DNA of 64,000 bases, taken from the NCBI RefSeq assembly GCF_017654505.1, contig NC_054534.1, positions 18,735,693 to 18,799,692 of the forward strand, read 5' to 3'. How positions within the stretch are numbered: position 1 is the first letter of the stretch; every line of letters begins with the position of its first letter. The stretch is from Polyodon spathula (taxonomy: Eukaryota; Chordata; Actinopteri; Acipenseriformes; Polyodontidae). Shown here piece by piece: positions 34,894-47,893 of the stretch. Position numbers and translations under genes: made by a program. The notes under the pieces are model-generated. The model was given only the letters and a program-made list of their open reading frames with translations, was not told where the DNA came from and did no database searches.

Positions 34894-35850
34894 TTAACAC
34901 TAGAAAAGCTGAGATTTTCGGACTACATACATATGCATCTGCAAAATGTGCGGCTCCATTTTAAAAAGGCTTCGATATGAAAATGAAAAACAAACAATCG
35001 GATACAACTAAATATTTTTATTTATGAACATCATACATAACATTTTCAGAGCAGAAACACAGTATTTAAATAGAAAATTAAACATTTTTATTTATTCTTA
35101 TTTTCTTTCAAAAAGAGCACATATACATAAACATGAAAAACTGTAATAAAATAAACTTTACGCTATACACTGTTGTGTAAACAGGTATAGAAAGCTGTAT
35201 GCACATATAAAATTATAAAACATAGATAACTAGTTATGCAATGTAAAAGCGCTTTGGTGACACAGAGTTCAAAGGCTGTCTGTCAGTTCAGAGTTCTATT
35301 ACAGCTTTCTATGTACAATCTGTGCAGAAAACACACTTTTCAACTGTACCAGTGCATTCACCACAGACTGCCTTTTCACAACGGACGCAGACATCAAAAG
35401 ATCTGTTTTTATTGCATTTAGCAACCTAGCATTGTCTTTTATTCCGTGTGCCAGTGGGCGCAGCGCTGGCTGAAGGTTGAGGGGCATTTGCCAGCCGGTT
35501 TTCATGTCTCTTGTGTCTCTGCCGTAGCTCCAGGTCTAGCTGCAAAATGAAGTCCCTACGAGTGATTGTGTTGCCAGTGCACTTCTTGTACAAAATCAAA
35601 GCACTGATGGCTGCCAGGTCCAAAACATTATAAAAAAACAGCCACAGGCCACCTGTGAGTACCACCTTTGACAGAATTCAGCTGTGCCATTTGATCCAGT
35701 ATATTCACACTGTACTTTGTTGTGTTGTAAAATGCAACAGTCTCTGGCTTTTGTTTACCATCAGTCCCGATGGTCACTGATCTGTGCAGAGAGCTTAGAT
35801 TAGAATTTTTGTTTTTTTGCACCATCGCACTGAGGGTGGCACAGTCGTAG
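34894..35850 (-). pseudogene. piggyBac-type transposase remnant (PGBD4-like C-terminus)
   Basis: On the minus strand, about 35820-35640 encodes KPETVAFYNTTKYSVNILDQ, MAQLNSVKGGTHRWPVAVF, and after a frameshift FFYNVLDLAAISALILYKK and RRDFILQLDLELRQRH. This is the conserved C-terminal part of piggyBac transposases, with the third catalytic-region Asp in NILDQM. It then continues to a Cys-rich C-terminus (VAKCNKNRSFDVCVRCEKAV, CGECTGTVEKCVFCTDCT) ending at 35309, interrupted by one in-frame stop (TAG at about 35429). That Cys pattern is the zinc-binding domain of piggyBac proteins. A TTAA at 34894-34897 followed by cactagaaaa may be the element's end, since piggyBac targets TTAA. The matching other end was not found. 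The gene is broken. Confidence 0.8.
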
Positions 35851-36880
35851 TGTAAATAATAATAATATATAATGTGTAGAATGACTTTCATCAGTGTTTC
35901 AAGCACTCAACAGGATTATTATATGTTCTTTCATAATGACTTTGATTTTATTACAAAGCCAAGAATAAATTGTCGGCTATATTGTATTGATTTCAATATG
36001 CCGCCTAAACTGTGGGTCTGGCAGTTGAAGAAGCAAGTGCTTGTAACTTATTCATTTTTACGATTCTGCAGTTGAAACACCATATGGGTATTTAATTCAA
36101 ACATTTAGCAACACTTAAGAACTGACATGCACAAGATATTCACATACACGGAGATATTTAAATTTGTAGCCATGTCACAGCTATGACTTGTAGCATCGTG
36201 CTATAAATAACATCAAGCTCAGAGGAAAGCAGAAACATACAATAAGGATTTATTGAACTGCCGTTTTTGTTGTTAGTTAGATTATATTTTCGTCATTGTG
36301 CCAAAACAACATTTTCAAGTTAAAATAAGTAAAGACTATTATGTATTTGAAACCATATGTGGTACTATACTTTTAAGTTTCAAGATCAGCAGTGCAGAAC
36401 TGTATAAAGAAACAGACTGACACAATGATAGAGTAGCTCTGCTGGTTGCAGTATAATTGAGTCTGGCTATCATTGGAGACTACTGAACACAGTTGAATAA
36501 GAATAAAGGCAATATTGCCTAGAATGAATACAGACTGAATCGAAAAATGTTTTTTTCCAGACGGTAGTTATTTTAGATAGGACAAAAAAAAATACAGTTG
36601 AAAAATAATTTGGTGATGGATAACTGAGTGATGGCATTCCAGTACAGAAGCAACATGATACAATATTTATATTGCCTTCTTTCAATGTATGGCAGGGACA
36701 TTTCTTAGAAACCATGGGGGCTTTAAACACTATTTAACATCTAGCTACCCAGGATTATATATAATTTGAAAAAGGAAAACGCTGTGCACCCAACGGAGCA
36801 AAATCCAAAAGAAAGAGGTAATGTAGACACAAAAAATGTGATTTATTAATACAAACAAATATATTATATAGGACATTTCA

Positions 36881-36934
36881 GACTACAAGTCTGTCGTCAG
36901 CTTTTTCCAGCCAGCTGAAGGACGACTTGTAGTC
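36881..36934. repeat. Imperfect hairpin, gactacaagtc arms
   Basis: gactacaagtctgtcgtcag and its reverse-complement partner gacgacttgtagtc flank cagctttttccagccagctg. Such a hairpin end is common in dispersed repeats of fish; 36760-36960 is probably a TE fragment of unknown class. Confidence 0.4.
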
Positions 36935-36967
36935 AATTATTTAAATTTTTCTGTAGGTGTTGTTTAT

Positions 36968-38559
<1,592 letters not shown>

Positions 38560-38579
38560 ATAAAAACACCTGTCTCTGT

Positions 38580-39012
38580 GAGGTTCCTTGGTCAGGTAGT
38601 GGATTTCAAGCAAAGACTCAACCATGAAGACCAAGGAGCTTTCAAAACAAGTCAGGGATAAAGTCATTGAAAAGCACTGATCAGGAGAATGGTACACAGT
38701 CTACGCAATCATCAAAAAAGAGAAGGTGCATTGTACCATCCAGACACTGCCTAGGTCAGGCCGTCCCTCCAAATTGAGCAGCTGGGCAAGGAGGAAACTG
38801 GTGAGGGATGCCACTGGCTGAGATGGGAGAAAATGTGCATCAGTCAACAGTATCCAGAACACTTCACAAAAGTAGTCTGTATGGCAGGGTGACAAGAAGG
38901 AAGCCATTACTAAAAATAAGCCATCTCAAAGCCTGCATGGAGTTTGCAACAAAGCACCTGAGTGATCCTGCAAAAAATGAGGCAAAAGGTGTTGTGGTCA
39001 GACGAGACCAAA
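38580..39012 (+). pseudogene. Tc1-like transposase remnant, copy 2 (5' half)
   Basis: Belongs to the same subfamily as the copy at 53-54 kb. From an ATG at 38624 it reads MKTKELSKQVRDKV, then degenerate sequence with LPRSGRPSKLSSWARRK, then SRTLHKSSLYGRVTRRKPLL and KACMEFATKHLSDPA, and reaches the TGGTCAGACGAGACCAA site of the first catalytic Asp. Direct homology stops at about 39012. The expected continuation then appears as a non-reversed complement at 39025-39160. There is no 5' inverted repeat; the left end abuts Tc1 copy 1. Confidence 0.85.
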
Positions 39013-39024
39013 TTATAAATAATC

Positions 39025-39159
39025 ATTTTTACCGTTCGCAATGTACACCACCGTGTCTGGTTGTCCAATGTGTAGAGGGTTAGTCGTGGTAGGGATAGGT
39101 GAGTTCGTACGACCACCGTCGTAGTATACATACCCCTACGAAGAGGAGCTTCGGGACTG

Positions 39160-39160
<1 letters not shown>
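39025..39160. other. Plain (non-reversed) complement of Tc1 transposase sequence
   Basis: Neither strand of this segment resembles anything when read normally. Its base-by-base complement, kept in left-to-right order, aligns with Tc1 transposase DNA. Three 18-base pieces show it. 39077-39094 complements to cccaatcagcaccatccc (17/18 with 53718-53735). 39104-39121 complements to aagcatgctggtggcagc (17/18 with 53743-53760). 39129-39146 complements to gtatggggatgcttctcc (16/18 with 53766-53783). Order and spacing agree, and the segment follows directly where copy 2 stops. It ends at a (TA)n tract. Confidence 0.85.

Positions 39161-39241
<81 letters not shown>
39161..39241. repeat. (TA)n microsatellite
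   Basis: About 40 TA repeats directly after the complemented Tc1 segment. Confidence 0.95.
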
Positions 39242-39243
<2 letters not shown>

Positions 39244-40708
39244 TATAAATTCTAATTGAAAGTGCAATAAAACATGTAAATTCATCATTTATCATATTTA
39301 TGAAGTCTTGTAGTAATGCTCTTACTGAACAATAAGAAATTACACCCTTATGTGATTTCTAATTATTGTATATTAAATAATTCATGGTTTTAAAGTACAA
39401 CAAAATACTACACAATCTTACATTCAAGGAATACAGTATGAATATACTGGTCCTTGAGGAGTTGCAAGTCAGCCAAAGGAGACATATGTCAAAAACAATT
39501 TGGGAAAGGGGGTCTTGGTCTTTTTAAAGGTAGGGGGATCCACCTCTCCTATAGAATAATGGTACGCTCCTAAAAAGAGTGTGCTATATTCCAGAACGCT
39601 TTGCAATTGATAAGGTTGATTTCTGTATAAGGTCATGATACAAAAGAAGTTCAGTCACGTCATTTGAAGAAGACATTCCACATCATCTGCTTCTCTTCCC
39701 TTTCAATTTCGTATATTTTGAAAGAACATTCTATTTCAGTGATCTAAATAGATGCAGATCCTGATCTTACTGGTCTAAAATTCGACACAAGGCTGCTCTT
39801 TTACTGGTGCGGGAATATTAAGACAAAGCAGTCATATTTTAAGCTGCTGCTGTTAGATCCTAAGATCAAAATGCATTTATCTGAATTTGTGAAGTTTAGC
39901 ACAATAAATTTGCACAATATTTTTGCAGTTTTCCCATTCATGTCCCATGACTTTCTATGGTTTGCCATGTTTTTTTTTAATGCTTTACCTTAATTCTGTG
40001 AGCTTTACAATGCCTACCTATACTGCTTTCACTGTGATCTACTACACTTTGCTATGCTTATACCATGACACACTTTTATAAGGGCAAAAGAGCGGTAAAG
40101 GTAAACTGCACATTTTTTTCTACTTCTGTTAGATCATCTACACCACCTGTTAATGTACCTGTTTGTAGATTGACTTTCTGAGATTCTAAATTGTTTCACT
40201 GTAAAGACACTGCATGATCCAGGAGAAGTTTGTAGACTACCAAATTATTATGTTCGATTTTTTTTTATTATTGTACTTTTTTTTAATGGAAGGACGATAC
40301 ACTGTGCATCACACAATATTCATGAATGATCATAAATAATGATGTTTTCATCCGTCTTCATCATGACTGTCCAGACTAAAAAGTGGGACAGTTTGAAAAT
40401 AATTTGTTAAATAATAAATACATTTTAATTGAATTTAAACTGTATCCAAAATAGTAGAGATAAAAGGGGTAGAAGCTTCTAAAATGGTGATTGAAGTATT
40501 TGGTGTGTGTCAAATACATATTGTCTGAGTGCAGTGGCTTTTGATATGCTTTATTTCTGCCAAGGTATCTAAAGAATTATTTTAGCTAAATTCGTCCCCC
40601 ATCAGACTGCCAAGATATCACACAGCATTTACACTTAGTAAGAATTCTGTTGTGCCAACATTTTAACTTCAAACCTGAATAATAAAAAGAGCTAGGTGTT
40701 ATATACCA

Positions 40709-40772
<64 letters not shown>

Positions 40773-41669
40773 ATATATAAACTAAGAAGTAAATACATTT
40801 CTAATAATTGCTTTTAATTTAGCTGTTTAATTTTAATCTGTAGAACATATCATTTTGGATCCAGTCAAGAACAGAATGAATACAAATCCCTTTCAAAGGC
40901 CTACTCGACCTGCACAAAATGAGTTGTTAAACTCGGTTTCTATCAACCTGTTTGTTGAGTCTCCTCTTCCTGGTGATGAAAATGTCAGTATGAAAACAGA
41001 ATCTATAAAACTGAGCTACAGAAAATATACTAATATAAAAATAAGGGAATTCTGATATTGTTATTAAGCTCATTCATAATATGTGCTTATTACTTTTTAA
41101 ATTTAGAAATCTTATCTCAATTGCTCAAATATTGCTTTATTCACTTTCTGAGTCTGGATAAGGTGTCTGTCCTTTGTTCAGGCTGCTCGTAGGTTCTTGT
41201 TGCCAGATTCTCTTTCACCAAGGACCTTTGTTACATGGATGTAGTTATAGGAGTCAGGAAACTTGATTAGCAGCAGCTGTTCACTTGATGACACTGACTT
41301 ACTACAATACAGACCCTTTGACCGAGCTTGCCAGTGTCACACACGGCTATCATGAATGAGAAACTATCAACCTAGAACTAAAGAGCAGATCTTGAACACA
41401 TTCCAAAGCACCTAACAGACTACATCACAAAATGCATACACAATATTTGAGTAACTGAAATAAAAAGAACTTACCAACATTATAAAAAGTTAATACAAAG
41501 CGCAGGTCTAAATAAAGAAGAGCTGTCAGCTATTTAATACTTTGAAGTATAAGAAAGCTTCCCAAGCAAGATGACCATTGTAACAGTTAAAAAGCTGTAT
41601 GCTGTCTGGAACTGCATCCTGCTAATAATTGAATTTCTTACAGTAAACTGGTGTTTGTGGTGTCGTCAC

Positions 41670-41724
<55 letters not shown>

Positions 41725-42440
41725 ACTGTTGGATTTTATAGTGCTAAAGTGCTTTTCAGAAGTATAAATGTATTGAAGCCAGAAACATTTTCACTGCCAA
41801 ATCATTAATACACATTTATGACATGATTTTTTAGCCAGCCCCTTGGACTGCCTTAATGCTATTACAAAACAATTATAAAATTAACACAGCAACTCTGACC
41901 AATAACAATAAATAGCACTACACCCAAGAAAAATAGTTCCAGTGAAGAGTAAACAACATTTGTTTAAGTGTTTTATTTTAATAAAGGAACATCATTTTAT
42001 TCATAAATATAATAAATATTGATTAAAATGTGTATTAAGTAAATAATTTTTGTATATCAATTATATTAAAGTATTACTTGCTAATTCACTATTTCATTAA
42101 TGGAGATACATATTTAAACTTAATACATTACATAAATACATCTGATAAAACTTCAATTAAATTATTTATAGATCAGGGATTTTGACTTGAAAATTGGCAG
42201 ACAATGTGCAGTTTGAAAAACTTCCAGAAGGCGAGCTGCAGGTGAAAGCAGCGGCATCTGTTTTTTTTCTTTGAGCTTCTCCAGCTCTGTTGTTGTTAAT
42301 GGGGGATGGTGTGTTGTTTTGTCTTTTCCACTTGGTCTTTGTTTTTTAATTACTGTTCAGCTCATCATTATAAAGTACATTACATAAATGTAAGTCTACC
42401 TTTTTCTTGAAGAGTTTTGTAGAATATTCACAGCCCATTT
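39242..42440. other. AT-rich sequence, no gene recognised
   Basis: Holds (TA)n at about 40711-40779, a run of 18 C (41669-41686) followed by (AC)n to about 41722, and otherwise unremarkable sequence. The open frame at 40855-41055 shows no recognisable domain. Confidence 0.5.
41669..41722. repeat. (C)18(AC)n tract
   Basis: An 18-base cytosine run followed by about 18 AC repeats. Confidence 0.95.
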
Positions 42441-42469
42441 AGAAGCCTTTATGGTGGTATTTATTTATT

Positions 42470-43105
42470 TATTTTTTTTAGTTGATTCGGTTCTGGTTCT
42501 GTTATATCACTGTGCCATTTTTCTTTTAACATTTGATTTACTGGCATTTTGTCCGGATCAAGAAATCTATCTTCATACCATTCTTCAACAGTTTTTCCAA
42601 TAAAAGGATTACAATTTAATTCTGGTCTGACATTTTTTGTAAGTTAGTGGTTACTTAAGCAATAATACACGACAGGGTGTGTGTTATCATGAGATACACC
42701 ACACCTTGGGTGCCAAGAAGTGGTGATATCTCATGATAACACACACCTAAGGAAGACTTGAAACTTTTTTTACATATATAATTTATATTTGTGTAACCTT
42801 CCACTGAGAGAAAAAGTAGTTCCACAGTAACAAAAATTGTTAGCTTAACAATAAAACATTTGATTTTAAACCGTTTTGTATAATATTTTATTTTTTGGTG
42901 CTTCAATAATAGTTTCTTGTTTAGGCTTTGTAGATATTGAACTGGGTGTTGCCATTCATTGTTTCAACATGTATGTATGGGTTTTGTCCAGTAGAAGGAG
43001 CTACTGTTGTGACTTTTTTTAAATTTTTAAATCAATGCCAGTGTTCTTTTCAGTTAGCCAGTCACGGAAAACTTTCATAGGCCATTTTGTCTGGCGCTTG
43101 GTTCT
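42470..43105 (-). pseudogene. Possible Crypton-like (DUF3504-type) transposase remnant
   Basis: Read on the minus strand, 43105-43025 gives RTKRQTKWPMKVFRDWLTEK then NTGIDLK. That resembles the start of the domain shared by Crypton tyrosine recombinases and the KIAA1958/ZMYM/QRICH1 group (N-T-x-x-x-T-x-W-x-x-x-x-F-x-x-W). Further on, 42631-42490 gives VRPELNCNPFIGKTVEEWYE, DRFLDPDKMPVNQ and KEKWHSDITE, a coherent but unidentified peptide. Between them lie stops and an inserted hairpin. I cannot confirm that both pieces belong to one protein. Confidence 0.35.
42676..42747. repeat. Long near-perfect hairpin, 27-bp arms
   Basis: ggtgtgtgttatcatgagat followed by acaccac at 42676-42702 pairs with 42720-42747, with one bulged base. 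The 17-base loop contains a nested cttgg/ccaag stem. A related word, gttatcatcagatatc, occurs near 43342. This may be a snap-back MITE or a structured RNA; no expression evidence is visible. Confidence 0.75.
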
Positions 43106-43874
43106 TCAGTTGTATTCATTTATAGGTTGTTTAAATCTGCTTAATTTACCACAGTATGATGAAGTGTTGACGTTTTATTTTTCAATGTTTTCATCTGCAG
43201 AACTTTGTTGTAATCTCAGGGATTGCTGTCATACTGACTGACTCAAGTGGTTTTGTTTACTCAGGTGTACAGTTACAGTTGACGTATTAGTTTTGTTTAC
43301 TGTGATGAAGCCGCTTTGGAGAAAGAAGTTCCATACTGTTGTGTTATCATCAGATATCTAATGGCAAGGGAGAAGGTCTCAGCCAATCAGAATCTAATAT
43401 TTTTCGCCAATTGTTTCTACCCATGTAATAACTATAGATTTTAAATGTTATTTAATTAGGACAGGCAAAAGTCGGAGGAATTTGAATCAAAGTCTATGTG
43501 TCTGTTGAAAGGTTGTGTGAGATTAATGTTTGGCTGATAGAACGCAGCTAACCAATCAGAGAGTAGGATTTTTCCAAGTAGGTTTATAATCAATACAAAA
43601 ACATTTAAAGAACACCTTCTTGGCACCAATAAGGATTTGATCACAACTGATACAGTACTGTTTTGTAACCTGATAACTCATCATCATCATCAAACTTCAA
43701 TTAAAATGGTATACTCAGTTTTTTCAAATGTGACTTGTCATCGCTAGAGGCACACTGAATGGTTTATGAAATTTTTCCAGAACAACCATCATATCATTGA
43801 CTCGTCTGGTATTCTGATTTCATCTGAGTGCATCTCATCACTACAAAATGTGCATCTGTTTCTTTTGCTGCAAT

Positions 43875-43952
43875 AAGTTGGAAATTGTTCGAGCCCTTGA
43901 AAAAAATTTGAATCAGACACAAGTCACTGAGCAATTTGGTGTTTCCTATTCT
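43875..43952 (+). pseudogene. Possible pogo/Tigger-type HTH remnant
   Basis: Translates as KLEIVRALEKNLNQTQVTEQ then FGVSYS, 26 residues fitting the first half of the CENP-B/pogo (psq-type) helix-turn-helix, in which a K-L-x-I-I/V start leads to a turn of the form A-x-x-F-G-V-S. The frame is lost on both sides. Confidence 0.4.
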
Positions 43953-44389
43953 GGTGAGTTGCTTCACCATTCTGTTAAATAATGTTCATGCCTTGTTTAT
44001 TGCTGCTGCATTTTTTAGAGCATGTAGGGGTGATGTGTTAATTTTGTTTGACAGTTTGTTTGTTAACAATAGTTTGTCTGTTACTTTATTATTATAGATT
44101 ATTAGCATACACTTGCCTATTGCTTTTCTTTTACTTATTCAGTTAATATATTTTACTTATTTAGTTGATGCACATGCATCATGACAAGTAATACATATTT
44201 ATTTATTTATTGAGTTATGTCGTGTCTGATGGCTAACTCAGTCTTAGAGAACACATCAAGCTAGTAGCACTTTGCTTGCTTCCCAATGGGTATTCTTTTA
44301 GCCGGAGACTACTTTAATGCAATTAAACATTAACATAATGTTAAAAAAAAAAGTTTTCATAATTACAAATTCATTTCCACATAAACACC

Positions 44390-44650
44390 CTCCTTCTTAT
44401 TTTTATTTCACATATCTTCTGGATGGGATCATGAACAGCGATTTCATCATCACTTAGTAAATCTCCTCTAGTTACACAGACGTTAGATTTAAACTCAGCG
44501 TTTGCATTTCTTTCGTTTAACCATTGTTCAAACATGCTTACAGTCTACTTACATTTTGCCTTCAAAGTACTTCTTCAAAACTAACTGCTGCCAATGATAT
44601 TTAGGTCTTCCATCAAACTCTGAGGAACTCATGTCAACATTCCCACAATA
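44390..44650 (-). pseudogene. Unidentified degenerate coding fragment, possibly pogo-related
   Basis: On the minus strand two short coherent peptides occur: MSSSEFDGRPKYHWQQLVLK, then KYFEGKM and a stop (about 44631-44549), and MFEQWLNERNANAEFKSNVC, VTRGDLLSDDEIAVHDPIQK (about 44535-44415). The second is rich in acidic residues after an aromatic start and could be a transposase linker. The assignment is weak; it may be related to the fragment at 43875. Confidence 0.2.
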
Positions 44651-47266
44651 TGAAAGACAAACAACTGTTTGAACGAAGCGTAACAAAAGAGCAAAACAAA
44701 ACAAAAACAAACAAAAAAAAAACAAATCCAATTATCAAATTAACAATCAATTGAAACTAATTATCATATCAATTAGCAAGAAATGTTTTAGTGGCATAAA
44801 CAACTCAGTGTTGAAACGGTAGAAAACGGTACTCGAAAAAAATGACTTATTTTTTACTGATTTAATAGTTATTGTTGTTTAACCCTTACATATTTCAGTA
44901 TAATACTACCAATATGCTATGTAATTAAAAAATTAGCTACCAAGATCATGGGGCATAGAGCAACAATTATCTGGAATGACTGAGATTCCCCAGAGCCACA
45001 GGGTTTTCTTTATTTATGAGTCTGGGACAACTAGACAGAATTTTGGAAGAGGTGACAGATGTATAATTCAGCTGCTGGACTCAATGGTCTGTTTACAGAA
45101 ACAACATCTAACAGATTGTATCCAACCGAGCATTTTCTTGGAGTTATTTCTTGGAGCAGTGGTAGCAATTTATAAGACAGAATAGTAACAGTATTGTCCG
45201 CACTAAAACATAATATCATATGTAGTGCACAGAGGAAACTAATACACAATATAAACTAAATAACTAAGCCATTGGACACTCAATATTTAACTGTAGGAAT
45301 CTCATTAATATTGCCAGAAATGTTCAGTGCATTGGTTCCTGTTTGGACTTGGGTTGCCATCGAAAATAAGGAACACCATTCATTGACTGTCCTTGACAAA
45401 CTGCTTTAATGAACTTAAAAACATCTCAACAATATCTTTATTAAAGTGCAGTGCCTGATTGCCTCAATAGGATGCATAGGTAAACATTAGACATAGTGAG
45501 ACTGATTTAGTTTAATTATTACTATATTCAGTTTCGTGAACTAGCATCACTAATGTTCGGTGTGCCAAACCCTGTAACACAACACCACTGTTGCATGGAG
45601 TCCAGTTGATTATATCTGTACTCTGTAGACAACAATAATAATAATGTGGATGCTTAATTCCAATTTAACACATGCATTTGCTTTCTGCAAATTATGCTTT
45701 TATTTCACCTAACATTCTTCAAACAAAACAAACATGCTTCCTGTTTGAAAATTAGATATTAGAATATAATAATAACAGATAATTTGTTGAAGTTACCTAA
45801 TGCCCCTTTCATGAACCAATTGATCATATGACATTACCATAAAATGATTATGTTTTCACTGAAATTAAACAGAAGAATATGAAAAAATGCAATACTTTAA
45901 ACTTTTTCTGATCTGAGTTATTTTTATATTCATTTTAACAGTTTTTTCCATAGCAGAAGTAACATAGTGTCTAGACTTTAGTTAAAAAAAAAAAAAAAAA
46001 AATGACCCTAGGCTTAACTTTCAACAAAATAAACATAACACTTATTTTTAAGTGTATGATGTTAATTGGATTTTAATTGACATGTGTTGCTTGTGTTACA
46101 AATGTTCATATCTACTGCTGCATGTTGTTTGACATCGGTGACTCCATCATAAGGAATTAAAGAATCCCTATTACAAACTTTTCAATATACTTTAAAAAAA
46201 AGTTGAACAACAACTCCTATGATATGTAAAGTTTTTGCTTATAAGTGCAAAGGTCCAAAAACCTTGTGAGCCCCCCCCCCAAAATAAAAACAGTTTAAAA
46301 AAAAAAAGCTAATAGAGAGAGGCAAAGGGAAAGTAACAGAAATTAGCACTACAGGATTTTACACATCAGTACAGGGTCCTTTGCTCTGTCACAGTCACAT
46401 ATCAAATTGAAGGGCCTGTACAGAATGTCATGCTCTATGAATTATAGAGGTGAAGGGTCTGCATGTCAGCTCTGAGCTGTGGTTGAAGTTTATAAAAGGG
46501 CAGAGAAAATAAAATTAATTAAGCTTCCAATTATAAAAAAGATTGGCATGCACCTTTAGGGCCTTGATTGTACGTGTTCTAACAGTGTAAGGACCCACAA
46601 TAATATTTTCACGTTGCATTGTTACCTACGTATTAACATTTTTCAAATGCAGTATGGAAATAGTTCAATCCTATGAAATGTTATAAACTGCATAACAGAA
46701 AATGAAACACTAATGAAAGATAGCAATATATACAATTGTATAAGTCGCATATTCAGCAGTTACAAAAATACCGGAAACAACATACAAAGCTTTCCATTTT
46801 TGTTTTCTAAAAGCTATCAGAACTTTAAGTTCAGTATCAACCAAGACATCAATCATACCATGTTGAGATTGGACTTATTCTCGTGCTTTATTCTCATAAA
46901 TCTGCACAGTTGATGTCTCCTGCTTTGAAAAAAAATATACCTTTTTTTCCCCCTCATTTCATTGAAAATCACAATGGAAAAATAAAGGTTGACCATGAAT
47001 AGAAAACAACTGTAGCTGTACTTTTTTTTTTTTTACCTTTTACAATAACAATGAAGCAGTATACTATAGAGTTATAGGACTGTCCTAGGCTATCTATGGA
47101 TTATATTCACATTTGCAGCGCTTAAAAAGACCTTGGCTTTCCACATTGAAAAGTTCAGTTCAGTGTGTACCAGTATTCCCACATACACAAACAGTTTTAC
47201 AATTGTCAAAAATAAAATTAAAAAATGGTGAGCGAAGGGGTTTAGGCAGCATTTACAGATTTTACA

Positions 47267-47341
47267 TTTTTCAATCATATCTTGTTTTCTATGTCGACTC
47301 CCACGCTCTTGTGACATAGAAAACAAGATACGATTGAAAAA
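47267..47341. repeat. 29-bp-arm hairpin with 17-base loop
   Basis: Left arm 47267-47295 contains caatcatatcttgttttcta. Right arm 47313-47341 contains tagaaaacaagatacgattg. They pair at 28 of 29 positions. The loop is gactcccacgctcttgt. It is too short for a typical transposon pair and of a size that could fold as a small RNA precursor; no other support. Confidence 0.8.
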
Positions 47342-47822
47342 AAAAACTTGCATTATTTTATGCTTTGCTTTTCAACAACAGATTTATAAAGATTAATTAC
47401 TTAGAAGTCGAAGACAGACAAGGCTATAGAGAGCAGAAAAGTGTAAAGAAAGATGGATGATTTTTAAGTTAGATCTGACACTTTCTCCCTTCATGAAGCT
47501 ATTATCACATAATGTTTACAGTACAATAAGGTCTGGCTGGTACTCAATTTTACATATGGATGGATAGACACAGGAGTATGTCACTGCAGTATCTTCCATT
47601 AGTGTCACATGGTGGCTATGCTGGTAAGTTAAACCAAGTGTATGATTTAATTAGCATTTTAATTGAGCAACTCTGGTTTCTTCAGGTAGATTGTCTTCTT
47701 TTTCTTGATGTTATTCATTCTAACTAATGTCTTTCATAATTTAACAGGTAAAGAAAGTGTATATTACTGTTTCACTTTGTAACATTGGGCCAAAGAAATA
47801 TAATTAATGCTTAAAATCATTT

Positions 47823-47840
47823 GATATATATATATATAAT

Positions 47841-47892
<52 letters not shown>
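47823..47892. repeat. (TA)n microsatellite, interrupted
   Basis: TA repeats with two phase breaks. Confidence 0.9.
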
Positions 47893-47893
<1 letters not shown>

